A DNA stretch of 64,000 bases from Modicisalibacter sp033446685 (GCF_033446685.1 NZ_JAWQLY010000006.1:1-64000); one strand, 5' to 3'; counted from the first letter of the stretch, positions 43,399 through 51,953 are shown. The notes: generated by a model from the letters alone, not told the origin. A program made the numbers and translations.

Positions 43399-43940
43399 GC
43401 TCGCAGGCGCCTTCACAACAGACCCGGTCGTCGGACCGGGTCGTCGACACCGACACCCGGCGCGCCAACGCTCTCGCCCACCTACTGCTGAACGGCGCGC
43501 TGCTGGCGCTGTTCGGTGCGCTGTTCCTGCGGGCCGGGGCGCTGCCCTCGTCGATGTGGGAGCCGCTCGGTGCGGGCAGTTTTCCGCGACTGGTGCTGGC
43601 CTGCCTGATGCTGATCAACCTGGGCATCATGGCCCAAGAGTGGCGGCACTATCGCGGTGCGCCGAGCGCCGCAGCGGGGCTGGTCAAGCGCTGGCTGTGG
43701 CGTCACCGGCTGGCGCTCGGCGTACTCGCGCTGTTCGCCCTGTACATCCTCGGCGTGCCGTTGCTGGGTTTTCGCCTGGCCTCGCTGACGTTCCTGGTCC
43801 TGGTCCAGCTCGCGCTCGGCGTACGCCGCCCACGCAGCCTGGCGATCGCCGCGGCCATTGCCGTGACGTTCTCGTTCGGCCTCGACTGGCTGTTCCGGGA
43901 TGTCTTCATCATCAGCCTTCCCCGCGGCCCGTTCAGCTGA
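43395..43940 (+). CDS. tctB: tripartite tricarboxylate transporter small membrane subunit TctB
   Basis: TctB is the small four-helix subunit of TTT systems. The 181-residue protein has a polar N-terminus, helices near residues 30-47, 62-78, 93-110 and 120-160, and the GAGSFPRLVLACLMLINLGI segment typical of the family around residues 58-77. It overlaps tctC by 4 bp and precedes tctA by 39 bp. Confidence 0.9.
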   Translation: MSSQAPSQQTRSSDRVVDTDTRRANALAHLLLNGALLALFGALFLRAGALPSSMWEPLGAGSFPRLVLACLMLINLGIMAQEWRHYRGAPSAAAGLVKRWLWRHRLALGVLALFALYILGVPLLGFRLASLTFLVLVQLALGVRRPRSLAIAAAIAVTFSFGLDWLFRDVFIISLPRGPFS

Positions 43941-43979
43941 GTTCATGACTTCGCGGCTGCCCTCGAGAGGAGATGCAAC

Positions 43980-45482
43980 ATGACGGAAGCGCTGTTCGCC
44001 GGCATGGATCAGCTGTTCACGCTATCGACGATGATCACCATGCTGCTCGGCGTGGTCGCCGGCGTCATTGCCGCGGCGATCCCCGGCTTCACCATCACCA
44101 TGGCCATCGTGCTGACCCTGCCGCTGACCTTCACCATGGAACCGTTGCAGGGCGTGGCGACCATGCTCGCGGTCTATGTCGGCGGCTATTCGGGCGGGCT
44201 GATCAGCGCCGCCCTGCTGGGCATTCCCGGCACGCCTTCGTCGGTGGCCACCACCTTCGACGCCTTTCCCATGGCGCGCAGCGGCCAGCCCGGCCGTGCC
44301 CTGGCACTGGGCATCTGGGCGTCGTTCTTCGGCGCGCTGGTCAGTGCGATCATCCTGATCATCGCCGCCCCGCCGCTGGCGATGATCGCCGTCAAGCTGG
44401 GTGCCTGGGAGTATTTCTCGCTGATCATCTTCGCCATGACGGTGGTCGCCAGCCTGGTCGGCAAATCGATGCTCAAGGGGCTAATGACCGGCCTGCTGGG
44501 GTTGTTCATCGCCACCGTGGGCGCCGATCCGATGATGGGCGTGGCGCGCTTCACCTTCGACTTCGAACTGCTCGCCAATGGTTTCCCGTTCCTGGTGGTG
44601 CTGATCGGCATCTTCGCCGTCAGCCAGTTGCTCCAGGAGGTCGAGGACGCCGAACAGACCAAGCACGGCAAGCAACTGATCACCGCCAAGGTGGCGTTCA
44701 AGCCGCTCGATGCGCTGCGCGAGACGCTGGCCCATCCGGTCAACCTGATCCGCTCGTCGCTGGTCGGGGTATTCATCGGCGCGGTGCCCGGCGCCGGCGG
44801 CAGCATCGCCAACCTGCTGGCCTACGACCAGGCCAAGCGCGCGTCCAAGACGCCCGAGAGGTTCGGCACCGGCGCGCCCGAGGGGGTGATCGCCTCGGAG
44901 TCCGGCAACTCGGCGACTTCCGGCGGCGGGCTGATTCCGATGATCGCACTGGGCATTCCCGGCAGCGCCGTCGACGCGGTGCTGATGGCCTCGCTGATGG
45001 TCCACGGCATCGGCATCGGTCCGCGGCTGATCCTCGATCACGGCGATCTGGTCTACGGCATGTTCATGGCCATGCTGCTCGCCGCGTTCATGGTGCTGGT
45101 GGTGTGTCTGTTCAGCATGCGCTTCTTCCTGCGCGTCACCGACGTGCCGCGCTCGGTGATCGTGCCGGTGGTGCTGGTGTGCTGCGTGGTCGGCGCCTTC
45201 GCCCTCCACAACCGCGTCACCGACATCTACCTGCTGCTCGGAGTGGGGATCTTCGGCTACATCCTCAGCAAGCTGAACTATCCGCTGGCGCCGCTGGTGC
45301 TCGGCGTGATCCTCGGCCCGATCGCCGAGACCAACCTGCGCCGCGCGCTGATGACCGACGAGAACTGGACGCTGTTCTTCACCCGGCCGATCTCGCTGAC
45401 GCTGCTGCTCCTCGCCGCGGTGTCGGTCGCCTTCGCGATTCGCCACCGCCTGCGCCAGCGCCACGCCACGAGACCCGCCTGA
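43980..45482 (+). CDS. tctA: tripartite tricarboxylate transporter large membrane subunit TctA
   Basis: TctA is the ion-coupled permease of TTT systems, here 500 residues and about 11-12 helices. Both family repeats are visible: the N-terminal AAIPGFTITMAIVLTLPLTF with YVGGYSGGLISAALLGIPGTP, and the C-terminal GAVPGAGGSIANLLAYDQAKR with SGGGLIPMIALGIPGSAVDAV. GAGGAGA precedes the ATG. Together with tctC and tctB it makes a complete transporter for a carboxylate-type solute. Confidence 0.95.
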   Translation: MTEALFAGMDQLFTLSTMITMLLGVVAGVIAAAIPGFTITMAIVLTLPLTFTMEPLQGVATMLAVYVGGYSGGLISAALLGIPGTPSSVATTFDAFPMARSGQPGRALALGIWASFFGALVSAIILIIAAPPLAMIAVKLGAWEYFSLIIFAMTVVASLVGKSMLKGLMTGLLGLFIATVGADPMMGVARFTFDFELLANGFPFLVVLIGIFAVSQLLQEVEDAEQTKHGKQLITAKVAFKPLDALRETLAHPVNLIRSSLVGVFIGAVPGAGGSIANLLAYDQAKRASKTPERFGTGAPEGVIASESGNSATSGGGLIPMIALGIPGSAVDAVLMASLMVHGIGIGPRLILDHGDLVYGMFMAMLLAAFMVLVVCLFSMRFFLRVTDVPRSVIVPVVLVCCVVGAFALHNRVTDIYLLLGVGIFGYILSKLNYPLAPLVLGVILGPIAETNLRRALMTDENWTLFFTRPISLTLLLLAAVSVAFAIRHRLRQRHATRPA

Positions 45483-45485
45483 CCC

Positions 45486-45501
45486 GGCCCCTTCGGGGGC
45501 C
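45486..45501 (+). promoter_or_regulatory. GGCCCC-TTCG-GGGGCC hairpin between tctA and the binding-protein gene
   Basis: This is a perfect 6-bp GC stem closed by a UUCG tetraloop, a very stable RNA hairpin, starting 4 bp after the tctA stop and 27 bp before the next ATG. No T run follows. It could protect the upstream message end or cause partial termination. Confidence 0.5.
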
Positions 45502-45527
45502 CATCGATCACAACAAGGAATCCGCTC

Positions 45528-46385
45528 ATGTCGCCTTCACGCCCGCTGGGCTCTCATCCGAGCGTGACCGCGCCGCTCAAGCTGGCCATCGCCGGCCTGC
45601 TCGTCGGCGCCACGCTCACCGGCACGCTCCCCGCGCTGGCCGACGACACCTCCACCGCCGACGGGCGTTCCGTGCGCATCGCCGTCGACGTGCCCTATCC
45701 GCCGTTCGAGTATCGCAACGCCAACGGCGAGCTGGAGGGCTTCGAGATCGACCTGGGCAACGAGCTCTGCCGGCGCGCCAAGCTGGACTGCGAATGGGTC
45801 GTGCAGGGCTGGGACGGCATCATCCCCGGGCTCTTGTCGCGCAAGTACGACGCCATCATGTCGTCGATGCGCATCACCCCCGCCCGCGAGCAGCAGGTGC
45901 GCTTCACCGAGCCCTATGCCATGTCGCCCAAGGTGTGGGTGGCGCGCTCAGGCCATGACATCGCACTCGACGATCCGCAATCGCTCGCCGGGCTGTCGGT
46001 GGGTATCCAGCGCGGCACCACCCAGGACAACTACGTCACCGAGCGCTACAGCGACAGCCTGGACATCCGCCGCTACGACACCGCCGCCGACGTCGCGCTG
46101 GACCTGGAAGCAGGACGCATCGACCTGGCCTTCATCAATTATCCGGTAGCCCTGGACACCCTGAACATCGGCGCGAGCGATGCCCAGTTCGTCCAGGTCG
46201 GGCCGCGCATCAACAGCCCCGAGTCGATCTTCGGCCGTGGCAACGCCATCGCCGTGCGCCCGCGCGACGAGGCGCTCGCCGCGTCGTTCAACCAGGCGCT
46301 GGACAGCGTCTACGCCGACGGCACCTTCGTCGAACTGATGGAACGCTACTTCGACTACGACCTGCGCCCCGCCTCGCGGTTGTAA
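45528..46385 (+). CDS. polar amino-acid-type ABC substrate-binding protein (orphan)
   Basis: The 285-residue protein has a signal peptide (LAIAGLLVGATLTGTLPALA) and the SBP family 3 fold: VRIAVDVPYPPFEYRNANGE, LEGFEIDLGNELCRRA, DGIIPGLLSRKYDAIMSSM and YFDYDLRPAS at the end. It is closest in style to Lys/Arg/Orn and His binding proteins (ArgT/HisJ). No ABC permease or ATPase gene is nearby; it follows tctA by 45 bp. It may serve a distant permease, act as a sensor, or feed this locus. AAGGAA precedes the ATG. Confidence 0.88.
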   Translation: MSPSRPLGSHPSVTAPLKLAIAGLLVGATLTGTLPALADDTSTADGRSVRIAVDVPYPPFEYRNANGELEGFEIDLGNELCRRAKLDCEWVVQGWDGIIPGLLSRKYDAIMSSMRITPAREQQVRFTEPYAMSPKVWVARSGHDIALDDPQSLAGLSVGIQRGTTQDNYVTERYSDSLDIRRYDTAADVALDLEAGRIDLAFINYPVALDTLNIGASDAQFVQVGPRINSPESIFGRGNAIAVRPRDEALAASFNQALDSVYADGTFVELMERYFDYDLRPASRL

Positions 46386-46426
46386 CTCTCGCCGCCGGGA
46401 TTACCGCCCGGTGGAATCCGGACGCG

Positions 46427-47305
46427 TCAGTGGTTGTCTGACCGACCCGCCAGATAGGCATGGATCGCGGCGAAATCGTCGCGGCCATGCCCAGCGGCCT
46501 TGGCGCTGCCGTACAACGACTTGGCCAGGTTGGCGAGATACAGCGGCTGGTTCTGCTCGTAGGCGGTCAAATCGAGCAGTTGCAGATCCTTGTGCATCCA
46601 CTCCAGCGGGAACTGGGCGGCGTAGTCGCCGCTGCGTATCAGTTCCGCCTTGCCGGCGAGAAACGGCGCCGACACCGGCAGGTTGGGCAGCGTATCCATC
46701 AGGAAATCCCGCGAGAAACCGAGGCTTTCACCGAGCAGCGCGGTTTCGGCGTAGACCAGCATCGATTGCGCCAGTTGGGCATTGACGAGCATCTTGAAGG
46801 CCGTGCCCTGCCCCGTCTCTCCGACATGCACGACCTTCTGGCCCATGCACTCGAAAAGCGGTCTCAGGGTTTCGATATCCTCGCTCGGGCCGCCCACCAG
46901 AAAGGTTAGTGCGGCATCCTCGGCGGGCTTCTTGGTGCCGGCGACCGGAGCATCGACGAAACGCAGGCCATGCTCGCCGGCTCGGGCTGCCATCGCACGG
47001 CTGAACGAGGGATTGACGGTCGAGCAATCGGCCCATAGCGCGCCTTCACGCATCGACGGCACGAACCCGGCCTCGCCGAATGCCACCGCTTCGACAACAC
47101 TCGGTTCGGCCAGCATGGTGAAAACGATGTCCGCTTCGGCGACGGCTTCCGCGGCCGAGCTCGCAATGCGGGCGCCTGCCTCGGCCAGCGCCTCGGCCGG
47201 CTCCGGCGAGCGATTGAATACGGTCAACGTCACATCGTCGTGACGCAGCAGGTTAGCTGCCATACCCCGGCCCATGATGCCCAGGCCGATAAAGGTCACG
47301 TTCAT
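46427..47305 (-). CDS. NAD(P)-dependent beta-hydroxyacid dehydrogenase
   Basis: From the ATG at 47305 (GGGAGAAG upstream) the product has 292 residues. It shows the beta-HAD family order: Rossmann FIGLGIMGRGMAANLL, substrate loop FVDAPVAGTKKPAEDAALT, catalytic lysine in GQGTAFKMLVNAQL and the all-helical C-terminal domain. Members include 3-hydroxyisobutyrate, tartronate-semialdehyde and gamma-hydroxybutyrate dehydrogenases; the exact substrate is not clear. It converges on the binding-protein gene and could, by inference, handle an acid imported by the adjacent transporter. Confidence 0.88.
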   Translation of the reverse strand: MNVTFIGLGIMGRGMAANLLRHDDVTLTVFNRSPEPAEALAEAGARIASSAAEAVAEADIVFTMLAEPSVVEAVAFGEAGFVPSMREGALWADCSTVNPSFSRAMAARAGEHGLRFVDAPVAGTKKPAEDAALTFLVGGPSEDIETLRPLFECMGQKVVHVGETGQGTAFKMLVNAQLAQSMLVYAETALLGESLGFSRDFLMDTLPNLPVSAPFLAGKAELIRSGDYAAQFPLEWMHKDLQLLDLTAYEQNQPLYLANLAKSLYGSAKAAGHGRDDFAAIHAYLAGRSDNH

Positions 47306-47452
47306 GACTCTTCTCCCTGTCGAGTGGCGACATTCAAATTCGGATGCTCGAAAAGCGTCGGGCTCCGTTACTGGCGCAGATCGTGGCAATTCAGCTAGGC
47401 TCGACTTCGAGAGGCCTAGCGGCCGCGTTCCCACCTTCCCAGAAAGCCCACC

Positions 47453-48598
47453 ATGACTTCAGAAACCAGCAACGGCAATCATGCAAGCAACAACGACCCG
47501 GTGCCCAACAAGCGCTGGCCGAACACGCTTCCGACCTGGGTGGGCGTGGGTATTTTCATCTATCTCTCGGTGTTCGCCCTGGGTTTCGCCCAGCTCTTTC
47601 TCGTGCCCGTGGTCCTGGCCTTCTTGCTCTCGATGGTGTTCAGCCCCATACGTCGTTTCTTCGATCGGCGCGGCCTATCCCAGGGGCTGTCGGCACTGAT
47701 CATTATCGTGTCCCTACTCACCGGCTTGTTCGCGATCGCCGCCGCCCTGGCGGTGCCCGTCAGCGGCTGGATAAACAATGCACCGCAAATCGAGATGCGC
47801 ATAGAAGGCCGACTCAACGAGATAACCGGCCCGTTCAGTGAGCTGTTCGAAGCCAAGGAAAAGCTCGATTCGATGGCGGATTCCGACTCGTCGAAGGTGC
47901 AGCAGGTTGAAACGCAGGACGACAACCTCAGCCAGAAGCTCGCTGCGCTCGTGCCCACCGTAATGACGCAGTTCCTGTTCACGCTGGTGCTACTGCTGTT
48001 CCTGCTCGCCTCGGGCGACATGTTCTACGAAAAACTGGTGCATATCATGCCGACACTGCGCGACAAGAAACGCGCCGTGCGGATCACCCACGACATAGAA
48101 CGCAAATTGTCGCGCTATCTGTTTACCATCACCGTCATCAATGCCGGCCTGGGCGTAGTCGTGGCAATCGCCATGTGGGCCCTGGGCATGCCCAGCCCGC
48201 TGGTCTTCGGGATCATCGCCTTCCTGTTCAACTTCGTGCCCTATCTCGGCGCCCTGGCCGGCATCGTCATTGCCACCATGGTCGCGATCGTTTCGTACGA
48301 CTGGGTCGGCTGGGCGCCGATCGTCGCCGGCACCTATTTCTTCCTGACGACCCTCGAGGGACAGCTCATTACCCCTTACTTCGTCGGCCGCAGCTTGCGG
48401 CTCAATACCGTGGTGGTCTTTCTGACCATCTCGTTCTGGGCCTGGCTGTGGTCCGTCGTCGGCATGATCGTCGCCGTACCCTTGCTGGTCGCGGTAAAGA
48501 CACTCAGCGAGCATATCGACGGTCTCGAGCCACTCGGCCACTTCCTCAGCGAACGCCATGCCGAACGGCAGACAGAAGCGACCACCAGCGAACGCTGA
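47453..48598 (+). CDS. AI-2E (PerM)-family membrane protein
   Basis: A 381-residue membrane protein with about eight helices and the family's central signature (FNFVPYLGALAGIVIATMVAI and GQLITPYFVGRSLRLNTVVVF). A soluble segment rich in Ser, Asp and Gln lies between helices three and four. Family members export autoinducer-2-like compounds or act as Na+/H+ antiporters in halophiles; which applies here cannot be told. Start ATG at 47453. Confidence 0.88.
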   Translation: MTSETSNGNHASNNDPVPNKRWPNTLPTWVGVGIFIYLSVFALGFAQLFLVPVVLAFLLSMVFSPIRRFFDRRGLSQGLSALIIIVSLLTGLFAIAAALAVPVSGWINNAPQIEMRIEGRLNEITGPFSELFEAKEKLDSMADSDSSKVQQVETQDDNLSQKLAALVPTVMTQFLFTLVLLLFLLASGDMFYEKLVHIMPTLRDKKRAVRITHDIERKLSRYLFTITVINAGLGVVVAIAMWALGMPSPLVFGIIAFLFNFVPYLGALAGIVIATMVAIVSYDWVGWAPIVAGTYFFLTTLEGQLITPYFVGRSLRLNTVVVFLTISFWAWLWSVVGMIVAVPLLVAVKTLSEHIDGLEPLGHFLSERHAERQTEATTSER

Positions 48599-48616
48599 CG
48601 ATCGTCGCCGACGATG

Positions 48617-48643
48617 AAAGGACCGTGGGAACACGGGCCTTTC
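48617..48643 (+). terminator. probable terminator after the AI-2E gene
   Basis: AAAGGACCGTG and CACGGGCCTTT pair with one mismatch around a GGAA loop, then TCGTT. The stem is good but the U-tract is poor. It lies 18 bp after the stop codon. Confidence 0.5.
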
Positions 48644-48699
48644 GTTGCACATTCACGGATACGCACAGCCGGCGCGTTGCCGGTGGCGCTGTCGCCGGC

Positions 48700-49707
48700 T
48701 CAGAATTCCAGGCAGACCTTGCCGAAGTGCTTCTGTCCCTCCTGGTGGCGGAAGGCCTCGGCGATCTCGTCGAGCGCGAAGCACCGGTCGATCACCGGAC
48801 GCATGCCGCTGACCTCTATGGCGCGGATCATCTCGATCTGCTCCTGGCGGCTGCCCACGATCAAGCCCTTGAGCGAGGCCTGCTTGGCCATCAGCTTGGC
48901 GGTGGGCACTTCGCCGCCGCGCCCGGTAAGCACGCCGATCAGCGCGATATGCCCACCGATACGCACCGCGTCGATCGACTGCGGCAACGTCCCCGGACCG
49001 CCGACCTCGATGACGTGATCGACGCCGCGACCGTCGGTCAGTTGCTTGACGCGCTTGCCCCACTCCGGCTCGCGCTTGTAGTTGAGCGTATGGTCGGCGC
49101 CCAGCTCGCGCAGTCTGGCGATCTTGTCGTCGGACGACGAGGTGGCGATCACCGTCGCGCCCATCTGCTTGGCGAATTGCAGGGCGAAGATCGACACCCC
49201 ACCGGTGCCCAGCACCAGCACGCTGTCGCCGGGCTTGATGCCGCCATCGACCACCAGTGCGCGCCAGGCGGTGAGCCCGGCGGTGGTCAGCGTCGCCGCC
49301 TCGGCGTGGCTGTAACCCGCCGGCGCGTGGGTGAACCAGCTCGCCGGCCGGATCACCTGCTCGCGGGCGTAGCCATCGACGCCGTCGCCGGGCACGGTCT
49401 TGAAATCGCCGACCGTCGCCGGACCGGTCTGCCAGGTGGGGAAGAATCCCGAAACCACGCTGTCGCCGACCTGGAACTCATCGACGCCTTCGCCGAGGGC
49501 CTCGACCACGCCGGCGCCGTCGGACATCGGGATGCGCCCGTCTTCGGTGGGCATCGCCCCCGAGACCACCCCGTAGTCGTGATAGTTGAGCGAACTGGCG
49601 TGCACGCGTACGCGAATCTCGCCCGGCCCAGGCTCGCCGGGGGCGGCCTGCTCGCCGACGTCGAGACGATCCAGCCCGCCGGGGCTGCTGAGTTTGACGA
49701 CCTTCAT
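48700..49707 (-). CDS. MDR-superfamily NAD(P)-dependent oxidoreductase
   Basis: The 335-residue protein starts at 49707 behind CAAGGAG. It has the GroES-like N-terminal domain (RVRVHASSLNYHDYGVVSG, MSDGAGVVEALGEGVDEFQVGD) and the Rossmann motif VLVLGTGGVSIFALQFAKQMGA. The cysteine cluster for structural zinc is absent, so it is closer to quinone-oxidoreductase-like members than to classic alcohol dehydrogenases. The substrate is not evident. It is transcribed alone toward the convergent AI-2E gene. Confidence 0.88.
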   Translation of the reverse strand: MKVVKLSSPGGLDRLDVGEQAAPGEPGPGEIRVRVHASSLNYHDYGVVSGAMPTEDGRIPMSDGAGVVEALGEGVDEFQVGDSVVSGFFPTWQTGPATVGDFKTVPGDGVDGYAREQVIRPASWFTHAPAGYSHAEAATLTTAGLTAWRALVVDGGIKPGDSVLVLGTGGVSIFALQFAKQMGATVIATSSSDDKIARLRELGADHTLNYKREPEWGKRVKQLTDGRGVDHVIEVGGPGTLPQSIDAVRIGGHIALIGVLTGRGGEVPTAKLMAKQASLKGLIVGSRQEQIEMIRAIEVSGMRPVIDRCFALDEIAEAFRHQEGQKHFGKVCLEF

Positions 49708-49804
49708 GGCGCTCTCCTTGGCTGATTGACTGCTATCCATCTCAGTCAATGGCGGTCCGGGGCGCAAACTTCAACGTCGTCGCCCCGTTTCCCGTTCCTC
49801 AGCG

Positions 49805-49860
49805 GCACTCATTCAACGAGTCTCGCTCAACGGCGCTTACTCAACGAGCCTCACTCAACG
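49805..49860. repeat. four tandem 14-bp units at the 3' end of the phasin-like gene
   Basis: Four consecutive units, 49805-49818, 49819-49832, 49833-49846 and 49847-49860, all end TCAACG and differ elsewhere at a few positions. On the coding strand each begins CGTTGA. The phasin-like stop codon lies in the unit at 49847-49860, and every unit contains TGA. The period of 14 shifts reading frame between units. Confidence 0.8.
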
Positions 49861-50208
49861 AGCTTTGGAAAGCCGCCGCGAGTTGGCGGTGGTGCGCCGG
49901 TGCAGCGGCGTGAGCGTGCGCTGACTGGTGATCCACCAGGGCGAGAACTGACCGGTCGCCATGCCCAGCATGGCCTTTTGCATCTCGAAGCCGACTTCCA
50001 TGCAGGCCTCGAGCTTCTCGGTCACCATGCGCTGGTTCTCCTTGATCATCTTGGCGTCGGAGGGCGCCTGGGTGGACCACAGCGTCTGGCGCTGCCCGAT
50101 CGTCGAGAGCGCCGTCGCCCACAATTCGAAGGCCGTGACGCCGACCTTCCAGACATCGAACATGTCGGCGGGATTCATCGGGAAAACGGGGAATTGATTC
50201 TTGCGCAT
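49855..50208 (-). CDS. phasin-like small protein (putative PHA granule-associated)
   Basis: The 117-residue product starts at the ATG at 50208 with AAAGGATG upstream. It has a helical body (ADMFDVWKVGVTAFELWATAL to EKLEACMEVGFEMQKAMLGM) and a basic C-terminal tail, similar in layout to small proteins annotated as phasins or PHA-granule proteins in Halomonas. No PHA synthase gene is in the window. The assignment rests on general shape and is tentative. The gene ends inside a 14-bp tandem repeat. Confidence 0.6.
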   Translation of the reverse strand: MRKNQFPVFPMNPADMFDVWKVGVTAFELWATALSTIGQRQTLWSTQAPSDAKMIKENQRMVTEKLEACMEVGFEMQKAMLGMATGQFSPWWITSQRTLTPLHRRTTANSRRLSKAR

Positions 50209-50414
50209 GGTGTACATCCTTTGTGGAAAGCGTTCCTGGAGGCAGAAAACCACCTTCATTCTTCATACGCCGAGTCATGCTGCTCTGCAACAATGCAGGT
50301 TGCGCTACCGTAAAATAAACTTCAGCTTCCCTGCGCATGGGTCAGCACCGACAGTGCGCGCGTCATGTCGATCAACATGGCGAGCCGCGACGGGCACCCT
50401 AGAGGAAAACGTCA

Positions 50415-51029
50415 ATGAAGCCAACGACTTACCGGACCATACTGGCCCTTCTGACTTCGCTCAGCCTGGCGGCTTGCGGGTATTCCGGCATTACCGTCTC
50501 CCACGACAACGACAGGGGCGATGAAAGGACTTTCACGCCAGCGGATTATGCACTCGCATTGAGTTACGACGCCTCGCTGCGACAGGCAGACGACTCGAGC
50601 GCCGGCTACTTCGACAACGGCAGCTGGCGGATTGCCGGTGGCGCTCCCGGCGAGCGCTTGATCACGCTGTCGCTTGCCGACTCCAATGAGATCACTACCG
50701 GCCTGTGGCGCCTGGGTGCCAGCCGCAACCCGAAGGCGGTCGAGAGCTGCCTGACCTCACCCGCCAATGCCCAGACCATGCCCTCGACGATTAGCATAGA
50801 TGGGCAGCCTTTTCACGGCTTCACGCTGGGGGACGCCGGCATGAGTCACTTTCAGCGCATCGAGGGCTACCGCGCCGTCGTCGACGGGACCTGTTACGCC
50901 ATCGACCTGATCGTGCAAGGCACCCGCGGCGAAGTCTACGATCCACCCCGCGAGGCGCCCTATTCTCAGGGCGAAGCGATAGACCGGCTAAGAGCCATTA
51001 CCGACGGTGTGGCGTTCTCCAGCGGTTGA
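50415..51029 (+). CDS. hypothetical lipoprotein
   Basis: I do not recognise this family. The 204-residue product begins with a lipoprotein signal (MKPTTYRTILALLTSLSLAAC), so Cys21 should be lipidated. The mature part holds two further cysteines (ESCLTSP and DGTCYAID) that could form a disulfide, and has a mixed beta pattern (TISIDGQPFHGFTLGDAGMS). AGAGGAAAA precedes the ATG. It is transcribed alone, between the phasin-like gene and the DUF1989 gene. Confidence 0.78.
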   Translation: MKPTTYRTILALLTSLSLAACGYSGITVSHDNDRGDERTFTPADYALALSYDASLRQADDSSAGYFDNGSWRIAGGAPGERLITLSLADSNEITTGLWRLGASRNPKAVESCLTSPANAQTMPSTISIDGQPFHGFTLGDAGMSHFQRIEGYRAVVDGTCYAIDLIVQGTRGEVYDPPREAPYSQGEAIDRLRAITDGVAFSSG

Positions 51030-51089
51030 CTGCGCTGTGTTTCCGTCGATCGTTGCAGCGCTGCCCGGGATGGCAACGACATGAACGGC

Positions 51090-51953
51090 TCATCGCCCTG
51101 CCTGGCGCGCCGCCCAGTCGGGGCCCTCCAGGCGCAGGCCATGGCCGCCGGCATAGGACGAAGGCGCGGGGGGCTGCCAGCCTTCGAGCAGCGCCGGGTC
51201 GAGGGCGTATACCTCGACATCGAGCGGGTGGCAGGTCGCCAGCAATTGCTCGTCGGTGGCGCCCCACAGCTCCAGCGACAGGTCGCCGCCCGGGCAGCAC
51301 GACAGCGCGCACAGCAGGTCGATCTCGGCGAAGAATTCCAGATAGTCGCCGGGGCGCGCCGGGCAGGCCTTCATGAAGTATTCGTCATCGGCATTGAGCC
51401 CGGTGCACTGGAAGACATTGAGCACGTCGTGGACGTCGCGCTCGTCGAGTCCGTGGGGCAGCACCGCGCGGGTCAGGTTGGAGTGGCAGTGGAAGTCGAA
51501 GTCCTCGCCGGCCAGCAGCCGGTTGACGTAGGGGTCGCAGCGCGTGCCCAGCAGGTCGTGCAGGCGCCCGCCGTCGGCGTCGACGCCATACCAGTCGAGC
51601 GTGTCGGCGACGATGGTCGCCATCGGCCGGATGTAGGGCAGGCTCGACCACAGCCGGTCGAAGGTGGTGACGTGGGCGCGCTGCAACTGGCGGGTGCGCG
51701 AGGCCCACATCCGTTCACGCGGGTTGGTCAGCGACCACAGGTTGAGATCGCCGACCTGCGGGCCGTCGGTGGTGCAGATGCGAAACACATGGCCGGCGGG
51801 GACCCGCCAGGCGCGGCCGTCGCGGATCGGCACCCTCACGCGATCGACGAGGGTACGTCCGGCGGTATTGGCGGCGATGCGCCGGTAGAAGTCGCGGTCG
51901 ATATCGAGCGGCGAGCCCTGGGTCGCCTGGTAGGCGGCTGGGACGTGGGCCAT
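51090..51953 (-). CDS. DUF1989 (urea carboxylase-associated family) protein
   Basis: The 287-residue protein carries the DUF1989 fold: WRVPAGHVFRICTTDGPQVGDLNLW, HCHSNLTRAVLP, VFQCTGLNADDEYFMKACPARPGDYLEFFAEIDLLCALSCCPGGD. The Cys and His residues in the last blocks are probable metal ligands. In guanidine catabolism a pair of DUF1989 proteins forms carboxyguanidine deiminase beside urea/guanidine carboxylase. None of those partners is nearby, so this lone, longer copy may act on another substrate. Confidence 0.85.
   Translation of the reverse strand: MAHVPAAYQATQGSPLDIDRDFYRRIAANTAGRTLVDRVRVPIRDGRAWRVPAGHVFRICTTDGPQVGDLNLWSLTNPRERMWASRTRQLQRAHVTTFDRLWSSLPYIRPMATIVADTLDWYGVDADGGRLHDLLGTRCDPYVNRLLAGEDFDFHCHSNLTRAVLPHGLDERDVHDVLNVFQCTGLNADDEYFMKACPARPGDYLEFFAEIDLLCALSCCPGGDLSLELWGATDEQLLATCHPLDVEVYALDPALLEGWQPPAPSSYAGGHGLRLEGPDWAARQAGR

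Noticed and set aside
43973..45958. A 661-codon plus-strand frame across tctA and the next gene
   Set aside because: It runs in another frame over tctA, the intergenic hairpin and the binding-protein gene. The product is His/Arg-rich without helices or domains, and TctA in the true frame is complete.
49805..49860. CRISPR array
   Set aside because: Units are 14 bp and directly joined, with no spacers; it is a short tandem repeat.
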